Virus record (IMG/VR): IMGVR_UViG_3300017527_000961 | Span: 1 to 57,195 of that record | Direction: 5' to 3' (one strand) | From: a virus | Length of the DNA: 57,195 nt | Shown: positions 9,652-17,029 of the stretch, one piece after another | Layout: each line of letters starts with the position of its first letter | How positions within the stretch are numbered: position 1 is the first letter of the stretch | Notes under the pieces: generated by a model | What the model was told of the DNA's origin: nothing | The model's database searches: none | The model's input: only the letters and a program-made list of their open reading frames with translations | Made by a program: the position numbers and the translations under genes

Positions 9652-11268
9652 ATGAAAGATCTCGCTCATCTCTCACACATCCGCAAGCATCTTGGAGCGC
9701 ATGCCGCGATCACTGATAGAAACGAAGTGGTTGAAGTGAACACCGACACGATTAAAACAGGAATTAATGATGGTAAAGGCCATGTGTACGCCCCAGAAAT
9801 TAAGACCGGAACCAGACTATTGCCAATTATGCCACAAAAAAACATTCAGCTACAGGCAGCACAACATAAAGTGGTAACTCCAGCGATACCGTCACAAGGC
9901 GAGCCTTATCTATTTCCACAAACATTTGACTTGTATGGATTCTACCAACACATTGACCACCCGAACCCGCAAATTGTCGGGGCACAAGAATTCTCTCAAT
10001 CAACGACTATGAATAGTTACAATCATTGGGGAATGACCTATAATAGAGAGATGCAATATCTAGATCCAACCGGAAATTCAAATGTGTGGGGCATTACAAA
10101 TTCAGACTATCAACAATGGATTTTAGATGAATGGCCTTCAGCCGTACTGACCATCATTGCCACAATGGTCAACGTTTCCTATAGTGTGCAAACAGACTGG
10201 CAAAGCTATGTCAACACAAAGCTTGCCGCATATCCAGCCTATATCTCGGATGTCTATGACGCAGGTTTTAGATATGTTAATTTAGGAGGGCCATCAACAA
10301 TCAGGCTTGAGTTCCTAAATATGGTCCCAGAGGGGATGATTAGATCCTATATGACTGGTTGGTCACTTTTGGATCTTTTATCTGCTGGTGATGCGGCAGA
10401 CCTGCTTGACAAGATCGAAGAATATTGGGAGTCTATAAATCCACCCTCAACATATCCACTTTCACACGGAGAATATAAATACTATGAGGATGTTCCGGAC
10501 ATGTCGGGTTGGAAATACTCAATGTCGCGGCTGTATAGACTCAATAGTGATGTTGTTTCGCCCATATATACAAACCTTCCTGATGTAAAAGTGGTCTATC
10601 TTGAACAAGAACAGGACTATACAGAAGCAGAAGAATGGCAAAATAGTGTGTGTGTAGTAGATGGCTCACGCCTGCATTACAATATTTCACCAAAAGGTGG
10701 CGAGGTTTTAGTACAGATACATCTTGGCTATGCTGACGATACATATGTTATTGACAATTGTGAAGCAGAGTCAAACGTAGGTACTATTCCAAACGAGTCA
10801 GATGCCACATTTGGTAAAAAGGAAACCTTTTCGATCACAGTCAACCCATTCGGCATAAAAATCACCATTGCAGATGATAATTATGGCACGTATAATAACT
10901 ATGTTATCTTCGATGGACTTTTAATCAAACAATTCGATATGATCTCCTCATACATGACAGAAGGCGAATCTGCTGATTGGGAGGATAGTCCATCAGTCAG
11001 GTTCGATTACCCAAATTTTCCAAGTGGATGGCCTTCAGAAGAGGCGCAAGAAGAGTATGTCGAAGCCTTAAAGTTGCTCACGTTTCAACACACATTCTCA
11101 AAAAGAGAACATATCAGACGATGGATGACAGTATCAGAGGACGTATCAAAACACATTTTACACAACAACTATGCCTTATGTCATAAGGCCATTCGTATTA
11201 ATTTTTCGGTTGCCACTAGCATGCCGGACGCATTCGATCCATTTGATTTTCAAAACCTGATTCCATGA
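9652..11268 (+). CDS. Hypothetical large tail protein
   Basis: 538 residues from an ATG directly after the previous stop; GGAGG lies 15 bases upstream. The middle is rich in Tyr, Trp, Asn and Asp (for example MNSYNHWGMTYNREMQYLD), which is usual for beta-sheet virion proteins. No transmembrane segment or enzymatic motif is visible. It is probably a baseplate, hub or fibre-attachment component from its size and its place after the tape measure. The stop overlaps the following ATG. Confidence 0.55.
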   Translation: MKDLAHLSHIRKHLGAHAAITDRNEVVEVNTDTIKTGINDGKGHVYAPEIKTGTRLLPIMPQKNIQLQAAQHKVVTPAIPSQGEPYLFPQTFDLYGFYQHIDHPNPQIVGAQEFSQSTTMNSYNHWGMTYNREMQYLDPTGNSNVWGITNSDYQQWILDEWPSAVLTIIATMVNVSYSVQTDWQSYVNTKLAAYPAYISDVYDAGFRYVNLGGPSTIRLEFLNMVPEGMIRSYMTGWSLLDLLSAGDAADLLDKIEEYWESINPPSTYPLSHGEYKYYEDVPDMSGWKYSMSRLYRLNSDVVSPIYTNLPDVKVVYLEQEQDYTEAEEWQNSVCVVDGSRLHYNISPKGGEVLVQIHLGYADDTYVIDNCEAESNVGTIPNESDATFGKKETFSITVNPFGIKITIADDNYGTYNNYVIFDGLLIKQFDMISSYMTEGESADWEDSPSVRFDYPNFPSGWPSEEAQEEYVEALKLLTFQHTFSKREHIRRWMTVSEDVSKHILHNNYALCHKAIRINFSVATSMPDAFDPFDFQNLIP

Positions 11269-11615
11269 AAACACGTATATTGTTGATTTGTTTGGTTCTT
11301 TTTATTGCAGGATGTGCAGTTGTCCCGTCCGCTAAATCGCCGTCTACAATTTCGCTCTATCTCCAGACGACAATTGCTTTCTTGAAAAACAACAAGGAAG
11401 AAAATATTGCCGGAATGCAGGCGCTCGAAGATCGGTATGGGGTACCAGTAGTTGAACCTGCAACCACATGGTTTCATGCGACAGAAGAGTTTGCGAAAGC
11501 TATGATCGATCTAAAAAATGCCATGCAACATTCACGCGCTATAATTAGCGACGATCTTTTTTACCAACAATTACTCGAGCTCGAACACATTTTCTATGGC
11601 GAAACCTTGCCCTAA
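11265..11615 (+). CDS. Small phage-encoded lipoprotein
   Basis: 116 residues beginning MKTRILLICLVLFIAGCAVV. The short basic start, hydrophobic core and LFIAGC lipobox are a type II signal peptide, so the mature protein should start at Cys17 and be anchored in a membrane. The rest is helical and soluble. Candidates are a lysis outer-membrane spanin subunit or a superinfection-exclusion lipoprotein. No inner-membrane spanin partner or endolysin is seen beside it, so neither can be preferred. It overlaps the previous gene by ATGA. Confidence 0.7.
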   Translation: MKTRILLICLVLFIAGCAVVPSAKSPSTISLYLQTTIAFLKNNKEENIAGMQALEDRYGVPVVEPATTWFHATEEFAKAMIDLKNAMQHSRAIISDDLFYQQLLELEHIFYGETLP

Positions 11616-11820
11616 ACGCTGAAAAACCTATAAATGGACGCTGGAACTGCGCCCACATATCCTGGTCACAAACGACGTTAAGACGCAGATTACCGTTATT
11701 GCAAAAGGAACACGTTACGCCCGCATTGCTGCATCAAAGCTGCATGGAGATGAAGGCGCAACTGTGTGGCTGAATCCACGTCACACTACCGTTACGAAGG
11801 GCGCGGAGGTCTTGCAGTAG
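11596..11820 (+). pseudogene. Small reading frame split by an in-frame TGA
   Basis: From ATG at 11596 the frame gives MAKPCPKR, then TGA at 11620-11622, then an open stretch of 65 codons (KTYKWTLELRPHILVTNDVK onward) to TAG at 11818-11820. The downstream piece has protein-like composition but no ATG or GTG near its start. It overlaps the lipoprotein gene by 20 bp and runs 29 bp into the convergent dCTP deaminase gene. TGA is used as a true stop elsewhere in this window, so a nonsense mutation or a non-standard start is more likely than recoding. Confidence 0.35.
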
Positions 11821-12307
11821 TAACTTCAATTTGACCGCAATACCGGCCGGTTTGTTCATAATTCTTCTCAGGATTGTCTGACAATGTTTCGAGGGTAAGC
11901 TGAAACAAACGTTCTTGCGGGAACACACGAAGACATCCGGGCCATAGTGAAGTCAACTCAAATGTCCATGAACCCGAAAACCCAGGATCCCTATATCCGG
12001 TATGTAGATGCTCAAGTCCGCCTCTGCCAGATGTGGATTTGAGAAACAATTTTGCAGCGCAATCTTTTGGAATGACCGTGATTTCTAATGAACGACACAA
12101 GACAAACGCATGTGGACTGATAACAAGCCCACTTAGTGGAATATAACGCTCATCACTCCATGAATACGTCTGTCCTGTTTTCACAGGGACTCGATATGTT
12201 GGACCAAGACGTAAATCAATACTGGCCGGATTCACTAAATGCTCATCATATGGCGTAACGCCACCATTTTCAGCCCAGATTTTAAGGTGCTTATCACAAA
12301 GAATCAT
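11792..12307 (-). CDS. dcd: dCTP deaminase family protein
   Basis: 171 residues of the dCTP deaminase/dUTPase-like fold. NPASIDLRLG near residue 27 is the family N-terminal signature. FLKSTSGRGGLEHLHTGYRD followed by PGFSGSWTFEL is the active-site block; the Ser and Arg four apart in KSTSGR, and the Glu in TFEL, match Ser111, Arg115 and Glu138 of the E. coli enzyme. The enzyme makes dUTP from dCTP, feeding thymidylate synthesis, or in some phages alters the pool for modified bases. It is the last gene of the leftward operon. Confidence 0.87.
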   Translation of the reverse strand: MILCDKHLKIWAENGGVTPYDEHLVNPASIDLRLGPTYRVPVKTGQTYSWSDERYIPLSGLVISPHAFVLCRSLEITVIPKDCAAKLFLKSTSGRGGLEHLHTGYRDPGFSGSWTFELTSLWPGCLRVFPQERLFQLTLETLSDNPEKNYEQTGRYCGQIEVTTARPPRPS

Positions 12308-12331
12308 GACATTTCTAAGCGCCTTGCATAA

Positions 12332-12829
12332 TTACAGAGCATATTCACGGATGATTTTCAAATAATCACTTGGATCTCCGCCAATAACTTTTATAGGTTC
12401 GGTTCCACATAACCATATCGGAATATCTTTTAACCCCTTTTTATTCAATCGTCTCACAATGCAAGAGATACACAGAATCCCACCACCATCATGACATTCT
12501 GCCGGTTTTATAAGGTCCCAAATATTATCTGGAAGAGTTGTCTCTATCCAAGATATACCGCCATATTCAAGACCACAATCATAACATATTGTCTTTATGT
12601 TTTTTCTAGTACGTTGTTTTTGTTGCCTTACCCGTTCACTATGCAGGGCTGAAAGCACAAATTCAGCTCGATCTTTTGCGCTTATCGGCTCTTCTGGGTA
12701 TGTTGAGATGACACACATCTCTGTGCCAGACGTGCGATCTATGATTTGAAATGTATCAGCATTAATTGATTCCAGTCCAAAAGTAGGAATAGGCTCAAAG
12801 TTCTTATCAAAACATTGTGCTATGCTCAT
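12332..12829 (-). CDS. Phage zinc-ribbon protein
   Basis: 165 residues with two cysteine pairs: CYDCG at about residue 82 and CHDGGGILCISC at about 112-123. The block from IWDLIKPAEC to CISCIVRRL resembles a widespread uncharacterised phage and plasmid protein family in which 'DxxWxxAGxxPxGGxLCIGCLExRLGR' follows a CxxCG knuckle. Zinc binding is inferred from the spacing. The start has AGGAG eight to nine bases upstream. Directly upstream lies the candidate structured RNA, which could be its leader. The function of the family is unknown. Confidence 0.7.
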   Translation of the reverse strand: MSIAQCFDKNFEPIPTFGLESINADTFQIIDRTSGTEMCVISTYPEEPISAKDRAEFVLSALHSERVRQQKQRTRKNIKTICYDCGLEYGGISWIETTLPDNIWDLIKPAECHDGGGILCISCIVRRLNKKGLKDIPIWLCGTEPIKVIGGDPSDYLKIIREYAL

Positions 12830-12903
12830 ATAGTCGCTCCTGTGTGGGTTATAACATGTATTAAATCACATAATGGTCATAATACTTGTCCATATACAAG
12901 CAA

Positions 12904-13112
12904 GGAACACTGTCTAATCTAGTGTGCTGCTACGCCAAAGGTACTAATTGGTGACAACGGATATTTTTTTACTCGGTTCGACACACACCTTAAAGGTACT
13001 TCAGTCTCTCTTGTCACTCGATGAAGGTTTTTTGTGCCGTCCCACCCGATCCCACTCTTTCAAGGATGGCTGCTTCTAGGCCAACCTACTGAGATGTCTT
13101 TGACAGTGCTCC
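12904..13112 (-). ncRNA. Candidate structured RNA containing a 23S rRNA GTPase-centre-like hairpin
   Basis: The minus-strand sequence starts immediately after the TGA of the upstream gene (13113-13115). GGAGCACTGTC (13112-13102) pairs over 11 bases with GACAGTGTTCC (12914-12904), closing a roughly 209-nt domain. A second helix joins GTGACAA (13017-13011) with TTGTCAC (12957-12951). Between them, 13087-13056 matches about 30 of 32 bases of the 23S rRNA segment around E. coli 1057-1090, including the loop CTAGAAGCA flanked by GGTTGGC and GCCATCC, that is helix 43 with the A1067 equivalent. The H44 loop (GCGUAAUAGC) is absent. It may be a processed 3' UTR RNA or the leader of the zinc protein gene. 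Pairing is seen directly; the 23S comparison is from memory. Confidence 0.6.
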
Positions 13113-13838
13113 TCACGCATGTAACATGCCGCTAAAAAGTTGTTCTTGAATAGCTTGACCTGATGGGCCAAGTGCTCTGGTCCATTCTTTTTGCGGATCT
13201 TTACCTTTTCTAACACACATGTCAATATAATATCCAGGAGGATGTAAAAGCCTGCTGTTTGCCTCGTTTTCAGCCCATTGACGAACTATATCAACAGATG
13301 GACGCGCAGAAGACGTTTCAAGCGCATATGTCCATTTTTTCCATAAGTAGTCATCCTGAGCGACACGCGACAACAAACGATCCCCTTCATTCAATGCCGC
13401 CTTTCCGCGCACGTCATCCCAGAGATTGGTTTTCTTTTTCTTCGAGTAATTAAGCAGATCAACGACGCTTTTATGCGGCAGCATCGGCGTATCATATGGA
13501 AAGTTTTCAAGCAACCTAAGCCCCTGGTACTCAAATGTTGTCGTATCTGACTGTGTCCCAAAAAACAGATCCTCCATTGTCAGACGCGGCTTTCCGAATG
13601 CACCGGTCTGAATTCCGGCCGCGACCGCAACCTGCTGCTTCAGAATGGATTCCCACTCACGATATTGGGCAAACAAATATCCTTCGATATATTCTTTATA
13701 GGTCAGCTTCTCAAAAATCTGTCGCGATGTGTACCCCAATGTAAACCAATATGTGCGGATCCTTGCATCATTTAAGACGGCGCTGTCTCGTCTCTTGATG
13801 CCTCGATTTGTCTGTGCTCCATGATGTACCGAAGCCAT
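13113..13838 (-). CDS. Hypothetical protein, possible tail assembly chaperone T-part
   Basis: The likely free start is ATG 13838 (MASVHHGAQTNRGIKRRD), although the frame is open back to at least 13937, giving 274 codons. No well-placed ribosome binding site precedes the ATG, and the frame lies -1 relative to the upstream 347-residue gene, which it overlaps. That layout is that of lambda G/T tail chaperones, in which T is made only as a frameshift fusion. The sequence is helical and charged, with no recognised domain. It ends directly at the candidate RNA. The chaperone idea is inference from architecture. Confidence 0.5.
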   Translation of the reverse strand: MASVHHGAQTNRGIKRRDSAVLNDARIRTYWFTLGYTSRQIFEKLTYKEYIEGYLFAQYREWESILKQQVAVAAGIQTGAFGKPRLTMEDLFFGTQSDTTTFEYQGLRLLENFPYDTPMLPHKSVVDLLNYSKKKKTNLWDDVRGKAALNEGDRLLSRVAQDDYLWKKWTYALETSSARPSVDIVRQWAENEANSRLLHPPGYYIDMCVRKGKDPQKEWTRALGPSGQAIQEQLFSGMLHA

Positions 13839-14815
13839 CTCCGATTCTTCGGAACCCTGCCCTCCACGACGCCCATAATTTCCCTCATGTTTCGGGCGAA
13901 AGGGTTTGTGACATCCTCCAGCGGCTTGAAGGCCCACACGTAAACAGCAGTCAACAGCACTTTTATTTGCGTCATCGGCAAAATTTCACGCATCTCTGTC
14001 CAGGGGCGCTCAAAAATAATCTGCGAAATCGGATCAAGGGTTGTGTCATCAGCATAAACAATCGATAATGGCACAGGAACGGTACGCTTGCAACGTCCAC
14101 ACGTGACCACTTCAGATGTTGTTAGCTCAATCGGATTATTCTTCGGCCACTTATCCAACGTCTTTTTAGCGTCTCCTAAACGCCGGGTAAATTCAGGAAT
14201 TTGAAGCTCATGACTTCCTATCACACGCTGCTGATTCGTGTATGCGTCCTTAAAGTCAACCAGACCGACAACCTCTTCCTGTAGCTTCTTATCAAGTGCT
14301 ACATATGCCAAGCCAGATAATCCTGCATATTTCTGAAGTTCAGCAAGCCGATCATTAATCATCTGATCGACATCATCAGAAGGCTGCAGACCTGAAATCT
14401 TCAACAGATTTGTAAGATTAAACTTCCCTTCCTCTACCCCACGCTGCATCTCTTCAATGCCAAGTGATAACGGCGGAATATTCCCGTCACCGTACAGCAT
14501 ACGTTCCAGCCTCTCCTTTTCAGCCACACATGAACATTGGCGCTTTGGGCTGATCAATTCAAGCACTTTCTCAAGATGTGTTTGCAGCGCAACCGACTCT
14601 CTAATTTTCGGAGATGTGATGTAGTTTTTTGTCAATTGAAGACCGGAATCATGCTCAACAATTTCGCCAGAATCCGGATCCGCTACCCGTTCAACTACTG
14701 ACTGAAAAAGAAGAATCGGACGTGCATCATGCCGGATCATCTCGTCAGCAAGTACATCACTGCCATCTGTCAGTGTTGCAAGCTGTTCTTCTGTTAAAAG
14801 CATATCATACCTCAT
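13772..14815 (-). CDS. Hypothetical protein with CxxC zinc knuckle, possible tail chaperone G-part
   Basis: 347 residues. The start ATG lies inside the last codons of the recombinase gene (11-nt overlap), so translation is coupled to it. Two cysteine pairs occur: CSCVAEKE near residue 97 and CGRCKRTV near residue 239, the latter zinc-ribbon-like. The rest is mostly helical. The last 45 codons overlap the next gene in the -1 frame with a slippery-like heptamer at 13901-13907. No family is recognised, and it is longer than usual tail chaperones, so a plain virion protein is also possible. Confidence 0.55.
   Translation of the reverse strand: MRYDMLLTEEQLATLTDGSDVLADEMIRHDARPILLFQSVVERVADPDSGEIVEHDSGLQLTKNYITSPKIRESVALQTHLEKVLELISPKRQCSCVAEKERLERMLYGDGNIPPLSLGIEEMQRGVEEGKFNLTNLLKISGLQPSDDVDQMINDRLAELQKYAGLSGLAYVALDKKLQEEVVGLVDFKDAYTNQQRVIGSHELQIPEFTRRLGDAKKTLDKWPKNNPIELTTSEVVTCGRCKRTVPVPLSIVYADDTTLDPISQIIFERPWTEMREILPMTQIKVLLTAVYVWAFKPLEDVTNPFARNMREIMGVVEGRVPKNRRWLRYIMEHRQIEASRDETAPS
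13901..13907 (-). other. Candidate -1 slippery heptamer A AAC CCT
   Basis: On the minus strand the heptamer AAACCCT sits in the 0 frame of the 347-residue gene as A-AAC-CCT, an X-XXY-YYZ pattern. A -1 slip would move ribosomes into the frame of the downstream gene, which is open from before this point. CCC/CCT is not the most slippery A-site codon, so efficiency may be low. Confidence 0.35.
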
Positions 14816-15371
14816 GTAGTGTTTTATGAACGCTTGTCACTATATGTTGTAGTATCGGCGTATGTCTTTGTGCCAACTTACAGCATAATAACAAATCATC
14901 CAAAAACTCACGTGTTGATAATAACGAACCACTACGAATGACTGAAATACGTCCACCACATTCTTTGACTATCCACTCGATAAGCTGAAATGCAACAAGC
15001 GATAGCCGATCCCTGTGCATTACAACCACCTCGTCAACAGACCCGCATAACGCCGCCATTAAAATCGTCTGTAAGCCCTCTCTGTTAAACAACAACCCGT
15101 TCCCAATATCTGTGATAAGTGTATGCTCAGGATAATGAGCAGACATGTACTCTGTTTGAAGCAGCAGAAGTTCATTGTAGGTTTCAGAACTTATCCGACA
15201 ATAGCAAAACGATTCTTTTTGCGTGGCATGACACACCGAGTGCACATCATATAGCCGGTGATTTCCAGGCGTCCGGACATAATTAATCGTCCCGTTATTG
15301 GCCCAATTCCGCAACGTGTTTCTGTGAACACCAAGAATCGCAGCAGCAATTCGCGATGGAACAAATTTCAT
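14805..15371 (-). CDS. IS607-family serine recombinase (TnpA-like)
   Basis: 188 residues. The N-terminus (PSRIAAAILGVHRNTLRNWA ... GNHRLYDV) is the MerR-like helix-turn-helix of IS607 transposases. FCYCRISSETYNEL contains the catalytic-serine region (YCRxSS), and FNREGLQTILMAALCGSVDE, VVMHRDRLS and LIEWIVKECGGRISVI match the resolvase core. Length is close to usual TnpA (about 190-210). Normal IS607 partners (TnpB) are absent; instead its end overlaps the next gene by 11 nt inside a virion-type operon. It may be a lone remnant or a domesticated regulator or recombinase. AGGTG-type Shine-Dalgarno is not obvious. Confidence 0.85.
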   Translation of the reverse strand: MKFVPSRIAAAILGVHRNTLRNWANNGTINYVRTPGNHRLYDVHSVCHATQKESFCYCRISSETYNELLLLQTEYMSAHYPEHTLITDIGNGLLFNREGLQTILMAALCGSVDEVVVMHRDRLSLVAFQLIEWIVKECGGRISVIRSGSLLSTREFLDDLLLCCKLAQRHTPILQHIVTSVHKTLHEV

Positions 15372-15414
15372 GTGTGGGATTTTGGAAGATATTGGTAGGA
15401 TTTGTCAAGTTTTT

Positions 15415-15732
15415 TTAGGTGTGACATTCAAAATAGCCGGATTCATACTCCGGGATGCGGCGGCTACCGGTCAATACAATATTCTGATGTTCAAAGGTCT
15501 TGTTGACAAAATCCGCATAAGACGGATCTCCATCCAGACAAAAATCTCCCTCACCTCTGGCTGGAAATTCATCAAGAATAATTCCTCTAACCTCAGAATC
15601 ATTCGCCAGATCAAGACTGACCACTTTTCTTTGAATAAAGCCTAATGATTGGATACGCTCGTACCCATTGTTTAACGGTGTACGAGCGTGTATCTGCACA
15701 GCCCCGAACACGCGGACTATTTTTGTAAGCAT
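15415..15732 (-). CDS. Hypothetical protein
   Basis: 105 residues, starting four bases after the previous stop (GACTAGAGCTATG). Beta-rich with a central DLANDSEVRGIILDEFPARG stretch. No family is recognised. It belongs to the leftward operon with the three upstream genes; a tail-completion-type role is possible by position only. It ends 43 bp before the recombinase gene. Confidence 0.55.
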   Translation of the reverse strand: MLTKIVRVFGAVQIHARTPLNNGYERIQSLGFIQRKVVSLDLANDSEVRGIILDEFPARGEGDFCLDGDPSYADFVNKTFEHQNIVLTGSRRIPEYESGYFECHT

Positions 15733-15736
15733 AGCT

Positions 15737-16432
15737 CTAGTCGTCTAAGAAGTTGACAATGGTCGTCGTATCTGTCGGTACAGCATCTTGAGACATGGCA
15801 TAACTGCGTGCCCTGGTATGAAACGTTTCGGTATATGCCTCAAGCTCTGCATCAAGTGTGATCATATGGTCCTGAGCATCTGAATCGCTGGTGTCCTGGT
15901 ACTCTTCCATAGCAAGCGTGTACGTGTGAAACTCTGTAAGTTGTCGTACTTCAGATACATCACGCAAGACTGTCAATGTGCCAGTCTCAATATCAAAGGT
16001 TCCATACCGTGTTGAAAACGTCAACACGCCGACAATACGACCAATGTCAGTATCTTCAAAGTCAGTCGGCAACGCGCCCATTCCATTGATTGACAGCGTG
16101 CGTGACAATCCCACAATCATCATGTAATCAGTCTTTACAAGACGATCTTCGGCAGGTGTCGTATTCGGGCTACGCGCAACCTTATGCTGACCGGCGATTT
16201 CCTCGGACTCATTCAGAGTGATGCCAGTTACCGCCTCAGATACCCCGCCAGCATTACACTCGATCCCATATGCATTATAGATGTCGCGCTCCAACGTGGA
16301 TGTTTGGGCACCATCAAGATATAAGATGTAAGTTCCATCACACATCTTGATCCGCCTTTCTTCAAATGACCACGCCAACGTAATACTTTTTAATGGGCCT
16401 GGAATCCCAAATGGAACGTTAGTTAATGGCAT
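15737..16432 (-). CDS. Hypothetical virion protein, tail-tube-like by composition
   Basis: 231 residues, rich in Thr, Asp, Glu and beta-prone segments (IVGVLTFSTRYGTFDIETGT). Such acidic, beta-rich proteins of 200-250 residues between head-completion and chaperone-like genes are often tail tube subunits; that is inference, since no signature is recognised. The start ATG 16432 follows GGGGGATATT. It is followed four bases later by the next gene. Confidence 0.5.
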   Translation of the reverse strand: MPLTNVPFGIPGPLKSITLAWSFEERRIKMCDGTYILYLDGAQTSTLERDIYNAYGIECNAGGVSEAVTGITLNESEEIAGQHKVARSPNTTPAEDRLVKTDYMMIVGLSRTLSINGMGALPTDFEDTDIGRIVGVLTFSTRYGTFDIETGTLTVLRDVSEVRQLTEFHTYTLAMEEYQDTSDSDAQDHMITLDAELEAYTETFHTRARSYAMSQDAVPTDTTTIVNFLDD

Positions 16433-16441
16433 AATATCCCC

Positions 16442-17029
16442 CTATTCCTGGACCACATTAAGGACAGCCGCAATCTTTTGCAAGGATCCTTTGATTACAA
16501 ATAAAAGCACATCTAGGTCTCCTATCACTGGTGCATCAGGCATCGACGCAATCTCATCAAAACCTTTGGAAATATAGCCCATAATGACATCAACGTCGAA
16601 CGCACCTTGGTCTTTTGCGGACTCAAGGGCCACCGTCAAAACGATTGACACCAGCGAGTCTATATCATCAAGAACTTTCCACGCTAAGACTTCTCTGATG
16701 CGATCCATGATCGCCTTAACATACTGCTGGATAGATCCGTCAGAAATGACAGACAAGTCATCATCATCTGCACCCGCTTTATCCGGGACAGTTTTATCTT
16801 CAAGGACTGTATCGTCTGTCTCATCTGGTGGCGACACATCATCCTCTTTATTAAGGCCAAACAACGAAGTCAACACCTCTTCGACCTGTTGACATACATC
16901 ATCATCAACAGGAATTTGACGAATGCGCTCCATGCATGATGCCAAAATCAGCTTTTCTTTTTCTTTCACTGTGCCACTGCCAACCCATAACGGAAGCGTT
17001 CTAGCAAGTGACTTTGTTTGTGATTTCAT
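16442..17029 (-). CDS. Hypothetical acidic helical protein
   Basis: 195 residues with a strongly acidic central linker (DDVSPPDETDDTVLEDKTVP) between a basic N-terminus and a helical C-terminal half. Its ATG overlaps the stop of the gene upstream (17026-17029). AAGGAGAAAGC gives a good ribosome binding site. No family is recognised. The acidic linker and the operon position would suit a head-tail or tail morphogenesis factor, but nothing decides this. Confidence 0.55.
   Translation of the reverse strand: MKSQTKSLARTLPLWVGSGTVKEKEKLILASCMERIRQIPVDDDVCQQVEEVLTSLFGLNKEDDVSPPDETDDTVLEDKTVPDKAGADDDDLSVISDGSIQQYVKAIMDRIREVLAWKVLDDIDSLVSIVLTVALESAKDQGAFDVDVIMGYISKGFDEIASMPDAPVIGDLDVLLFVIKGSLQKIAAVLNVVQE

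Noticed and set aside
11596-11820. TGA read as tryptophan (alternative genetic code)
   Set aside because: TGA ends well-supported genes here, for example at 3270-3272 and 11266-11268 with ATGA overlaps.
12961-12985. tRNA T-arm suggested by GGTTCGACACACACC
   Set aside because: No five-base T-stem or remaining arms; the bases belong to the larger RNA candidate.
14805-15371. Complete IS607 insertion sequence
   Set aside because: No TnpB gene and no clear element ends; the gene overlaps its neighbour's start.
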